DNA of 11,621 nt from Willaertia magna (lineage: Eukaryota > Heterolobosea > Eutetramitea > Acrasida > Naegleriidae), in assembly GCA_902984215.1 (NCBI GenBank), contig CADWAF010001298.1:1-11621 (forward strand), read 5' to 3'. Positions 8,934 through 11,621 of the stretch are shown here, in pieces. The notes below the pieces were generated by a model, which saw nothing but the letters and a program-made list of their open reading frames with translations, searched no databases and had not been told where the DNA came from. Position 1 is the stretch's first letter, and each line of letters starts with the position of its first letter. A program made the translations under genes and the position numbers.

Positions 8934-8963
8934 AATTAATTTATTTTCATAGTTTACAAAAAA
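8934..8963 (+). promoter_or_regulatory. 30-bp gap between TMC and kelch genes with acceptor-like TTTTCATAG
   Basis: The stop of the TMC gene and the ATG of the kelch gene are only 30 bases apart in the same direction. The gap contains TTATTTTCATAG (8941-8952), which resembles a 3' splice site, and no AATAAA. The nearest poly(A)-like hexamer, ATTAAA at 8921-8926, lies inside the TMC coding sequence. Confidence 0.45.
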
Positions 8964-10088
8964 ATGCAAAAAGAGCCAATTTTTATTAATGTTGAACCCA
9001 CTTCCGTTAAGCCTATTGAAAGACAAGGATCAAGTTTAATATCATTATTTGATAAAATCAATAACAAAGAAGAAATATATCTTTTTGGTGGAAGAATATC
9101 TTCTAAACATTCCACTAACAAAAAAGAAAGAAATATTGTTAATGATTTATGGAAAGGGACATTTTCATCTGATTTAAAAAAGATAGAATGGAAATGTATT
9201 TTAGAGCATTCAAATAACAATCAATTTATGGAAAAGAGGCATAATCATTCAGCAATAGCATGTGATAATAAAATAATAATATTTGGTGGAAGTAATAATG
9301 AAAAATACTTTAATGATGTAATTGAATTTAATATCTCAACAAACACCTTTGACAATCATTTGAATAACAATAATAATAACACTAAAATACCAAATGCAAG
9401 ACATGGTCATTCAGCAATACTTTACAATAACGAATGTATGGTAATATTTGGTGGAAAATTTGACTTTGGAATGTATTCAGAGTATGGCAATGACATTTGG
9501 TTTTATAATTTAAAAACCAAAACTTGGCAAAAAATTGAAATTGACAACAATAAACAACAACCTATTGGAAGATGTTGGCATTCAGCAGTTCTATACCAAA
9601 ACAGATTCATGTTAGTATTTGGAGGATTTTATTCTAAAGGAGTAGAATACTATCTAAATGATTTATGGTCTTTTGATTTAGAATTAAAAGAATGGAATTT
9701 ACTGTCAAAGAATGAAGATATTAACAAAAGTAAAAAATTAAACATTCCAATTCCAAGAAATAGATGTGGTAGTTTCATTAACGTAGATAAATTATTTGTA
9801 TTTTTTGGAAATTATTTTGACGGCACAGTTGACCATTTCTTAAAAGATTTTTATTATTTTGATTTAAAGGAAGAGAAGTGGGTTAATATCAACAACAATA
9901 GTAGTATAAAACAAAAGACAACATTATCATTACAACAACTTGGAATGGGTCACTTTAATACATTTGTTTTAAATAGTTATTTAAACGATACTAATAACAA
10001 GGAAAAGAAAGAAAGATATTTTATATTCGGGGGAGAAGTTGAAGGTCATAAAAGGTCTAATGATGTTAAAGAGATTGTATTGGATTGA
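8964..10088 (+). CDS. Kelch-repeat beta-propeller protein, 374 residues
   Basis: A stand-alone kelch protein. Six repeat signatures can be seen: IYLFGG near 38-43; HSAIACDNKIIIFGG at about 95-109; HSAILYNNECMVIFGG at 148-163; HSAVLYQNRFMLVFGG at 206-221; GSFINVDKLFVFFGN near 268-282; and a last one ending YFIFGG near 352-357. Between them are the usual Asn-Asp-hydrophobic and Trp strands (NDIWFYNL, NDLWSFDL, KDFYYFDL). This fits a complete six-bladed propeller with no second domain, so it should be a protein-interaction scaffold; the partner cannot be told. Loops are Asn-rich, with a run of about six Asn near 133-138. The nearest relatives by layout are RABEPK-type and other cytosolic kelch proteins. 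It starts only 30 bp after the TMC gene. The LZTR1-like gene nearby also carries kelch repeats but differs enough that recent duplication is unlikely. Confidence 0.85.
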   Translation: MQKEPIFINVEPTSVKPIERQGSSLISLFDKINNKEEIYLFGGRISSKHSTNKKERNIVNDLWKGTFSSDLKKIEWKCILEHSNNNQFMEKRHNHSAIACDNKIIIFGGSNNEKYFNDVIEFNISTNTFDNHLNNNNNNTKIPNARHGHSAILYNNECMVIFGGKFDFGMYSEYGNDIWFYNLKTKTWQKIEIDNNKQQPIGRCWHSAVLYQNRFMLVFGGFYSKGVEYYLNDLWSFDLELKEWNLLSKNEDINKSKKLNIPIPRNRCGSFINVDKLFVFFGNYFDGTVDHFLKDFYYFDLKEEKWVNINNNSSIKQKTTLSLQQLGMGHFNTFVLNSYLNDTNNKEKKERYFIFGGEVEGHKRSNDVKEIVLD

Positions 10089-10093
10089 TTAAA

Positions 10094-10107
10094 AATAAAA
10101 ATTTATT
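10094..10107. promoter_or_regulatory. Back-to-back poly(A) signals of two convergent genes
   Basis: AATAAAAATTTATT carries AATAAA on the plus strand (10094-10099, six bases after the kelch stop) and AATAAA on the minus strand (10107-10102, about 36 bases after the small membrane protein's stop). The two transcripts probably overlap at their 3' ends. Confidence 0.5.
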
Positions 10108-10142
10108 TCTCTTAGGTTTTGTAGTTGTTAATTATAATATCA

Positions 10143-10495
10143 CTAGTTATCGGATGCTTGCATAATTTGAATACCAGTCCAAATTGCCCATAACCAACCA
10201 ATACAACAACAAGATAAAACAATTTGTAAAATACCAACAATAATTGCGGATTGTGATTTATCTTTTTCTTCAGTCATAATACCTGCAAGAAGAGTACCAA
10301 TACCTGGGAAGAAAACGTTAATTAAAAGAATAATAATACCCATTCCCTTTTGAACTTTAACAACAGAGTCTTCTAATAAACCACCCTATTTACGTTGATG
10401 ACAATAAAGATCAAATGACAAAGTCAACAGTGATAATAACATCGCACCAACCACAATGTTAGAGAGATATGGAATAGATCATCAATACGTACCAT
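10143..10495 (-). CDS. Small two-helix membrane protein, SPEC3/Stum- or TM2-like, 81 residues, first exon is ATG only
   Basis: The proposed coding sequence joins 10495-10493 (ATG) and 10385-10143 on the minus strand, giving 81 residues starting MGGLLEDSVVKVQKG. Without splicing, the first usable ATG is at 10343 and the product is 66 residues. Helix 1 spans about 17-37 with INVFFPGIGTLLAG; after a short charged loop (EEKDKS), helix 2 spans about 48-77 with a Cys triplet at 60-62 and GWLWAIW at 64-70. The pattern of Asn, Pro-Gly-x-Gly-Thr in helix 1 and Gly-Trp-x-Trp-x-Ile-Trp in helix 2 resembles SPEC3/Stum and related small TM2-like proteins found in cilia, sensory neurons and protists. Function is unknown. 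The protein looks complete and is probably inserted as a helical hairpin. It converges on the kelch gene with a 54-bp gap. Confidence 0.75.
10386..10492 (-). other. Intron of 107 nt directly after the start codon of the small membrane protein gene
   Basis: On the minus strand the sequence reads ATG|GTACGT at 10495-10487 and ends GTAAATAG|GGTGGT at 10386. The in-frame TAG is part of the acceptor, so exon 2 cannot extend upstream without this splice. A branch-like CTCTAAC lies inside. The exon 2 start adds 14 codons, including KVQKG, which leads naturally into helix 1. Confidence 0.65.
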
Positions 10496-10987
10496 TTTAT
10501 ATTATTTATTTATTTTTTTAGTTAAATTTAATTGTTTCACTCAGAAATGGACTTCTCCTCTATTTATATAATTATTGGTAGATGATAAGCACCTTTATTG
10601 TTTATTGGGGAATGATGTTACAAAAAATTAAGTGATATTTTGGACTGTTGGAGATAAGGGTGCCACAAACTTTGTTTAACACGTGAACTCGTTAACTGAA
10701 AGAAAACTATCCAACACAAGTAGTTTAAACAAAAACCAGTGAGGAGAGACTAAAATTTTATTGTACCAAAATTACAAACTTGGTACAAACAAAGTTAAAT
10801 GTAAATTACACAATAATTTTGTTCCAAACTCTAAAATTTCCTTTTGAAAAGTTGTGTGTGGATGTTTACATTAATAAGAATGTGTTAATTCCTTTGAGAA
10901 GAGAGGAAAGAAAAGAGGTTGTAAGGGGTGAAAGCAAATTAGTGAAGTAAGGACAAGAAACAAACAGTTAATAAAGTAACAACACGT
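10496..10987. promoter_or_regulatory. Promoter region between the small membrane gene and 5S rRNA, with inverted repeats
   Basis: About 490 bp with no conserved frame. It should hold the minus-strand promoter of the small membrane protein. It contains a perfect 9-bp inverted repeat TTGTACCAA / TTGGTACAA (10761-10769 and 10780-10788, ten-base loop), and a ten-base pair of inverted copies AACTTTGTTT (10668-10677) and AAACAAAGTT (10787-10796). A CACGTG hexamer lies near 10680. The base composition is ordinary for this window. Confidence 0.4.
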
Positions 10988-11105
10988 ATCTACGGCCATA
11001 CCACTGTGAAAGCACCTCATCCCGTCCGATTTGAGAAGTTAAGTACAGTAGGGCTACATTAGTACTGAGATAGGAGACTTCTCGGGAACCTGCAGTGCTG
11101 TAGAT
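10988..11105 (+). rRNA. 5S ribosomal RNA gene
   Basis: A complete eukaryotic 5S rRNA of about 118 nt. The ends ATCTACGGC and GCTGTAGAT pair to form helix I (9 bp including one G-U). CCATACCA, the CATCCCGTCCGAT stretch, GAAGTTAAG, the AGTACT core and GGAGACTTCTCGGGAACC follow in the standard order, and they include the internal A-box/C-box promoter. The true 5' end may be one or two bases earlier (G10986). Only one copy is in the window. Confidence 0.95.
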
Positions 11106-11110
11106 TTTTT
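11105..11110 (+). terminator. RNA polymerase III terminator of 5S rRNA
   Basis: A run of six T residues starts at the last base of the 5S helix I. Confidence 0.8.
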
Positions 11111-11621
11111 CTCTTCAATTTTAATTATAAACACTCATTAGCTTAATAATTTTATTAGAAATATAATTTTTAAAAAAATAAAAATATTTATTTATTATTA
11201 ATATTTATATTAATTTTTAATTTAAGATTTTTAATAAAATATAAATGTTATTAAAAAAAAATTTTAAAATAATTTTTTTTTAAAATAATAACAATTTTGT
11301 TTATTTAAAAATCTATAATTAAATTATTTTTTTTAAATTACATTTTAAAATTTTCGTTATCAAAATTAAAATTATTAATACAAAAATAAAAAATAAAAAA
11401 TGTTATCGTAAAAAATAATTTATATTTAATTTTATTTTTATTTTTAATTTAAATAATATTATTTTTTATTTATATGAAAACCTATATTTAAATTTAAATA
11501 TATATTTACTATTTAAAATATCTATTTTACAATAAACAATAACATTTTTTTTAAAATATTAATAATATTTATAATTATTTTTTAAAAATTTATTTTTTTT
11601 AATTTTAAAAGTTTAAGATTT
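11111..11621. other. Extremely AT-rich gene-free tract (about 5% GC)
   Basis: From shortly after the 5S terminator to the window end the sequence is almost only A and T. I counted 23 G or C in 11161-11621 (461 bases), and none in 11161-11220. It consists of irregular A and T runs without a clear tandem unit. No gene, tRNA or conserved frame can be seen. Confidence 0.8.

Noticed and set aside
8860..8966. TMC and kelch genes being one fused gene joined by an intron
   Set aside because: No GTAAGT-like donor is seen near the TMC C-terminus, and both proteins look complete at their ends. The acceptor-like CATAG is kept as a separate observation.
8954..9220. 88-codon minus-strand frame across the kelch gene start
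   Set aside because: It overlaps the start of a clear kelch gene in antisense and shows no family features.
8964..10088. Recent local duplication of kelch repeats from the LZTR1-like gene
   Set aside because: The repeats share only the general family signature. Blade sequences and loop lengths differ throughout.
11106..11621. Organellar DNA or a CRISPR/tandem repeat array in the AT tract
   Set aside because: There is no regular repeat unit, no spacer pattern, and no organellar gene or tRNA. It directly follows a nuclear 5S gene.

Overview
This window is nuclear DNA of an AT-rich, intron-bearing unicellular eukaryote, most likely a free-living amoeboid or flagellate protist. The support is GT-AG introns (46 nt, about 50 nt and 107 nt), an intron-containing tRNA-Glu, a eukaryotic 5S rRNA gene, and eukaryote-type protein families: kelch/BTB-BACK, D123 and TMC. 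Coding regions use the standard stop codons. The species cannot be fixed from the sequence. Heterolobosea or Amoebozoa are reasonable guesses because they combine short GTAAGT introns, Asn/Lys-rich proteins, TMC proteins and many kelch/BTB proteins.

Layout. Positions 1-64 hold the 3' part of a tRNA-Glu(UUC) with a 10-nt anticodon-loop intron, cut by the window edge. Two minus-strand genes follow: a Lys/Asn-rich orphan (446-1486) and a two-exon, 960-residue LZTR1-like protein with six kelch repeats, two BTB regions and a basic tail (1647-4575). A 720-bp divergent promoter region leads to a run of plus-strand genes: a two-exon D123/CDC123-family protein (5297-6506) ending in a CaaX-like box, a TMC-family membrane protein (6693-8933), and, after only 30 bp, a stand-alone six-repeat kelch protein (8964-10088). 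Convergent to it is a small two-helix membrane protein (10143-10495) whose first coding exon appears to be the ATG alone. A plus-strand 5S rRNA gene (10988-11105) follows. Everything after it is almost pure A/T, about 5% GC by hand count.

How the genes relate. No metabolic operon is expected or seen. LZTR1-type proteins in animals are CUL3 ubiquitin-ligase adaptors. D123 proteins are ATP-grasp chaperones that assemble eIF2. TMC proteins are mechanosensory-type channels, and the small protein resembles SPEC3/Stum or TM2-type two-helix proteins. The most unusual points are the CaaX box on a D123 protein, the start codon isolated on its own exon, the very small gap with a splice-acceptor-like sequence between the TMC and kelch genes, and the abrupt drop in GC at the 5S gene. 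I found no clearly novel multi-gene system.
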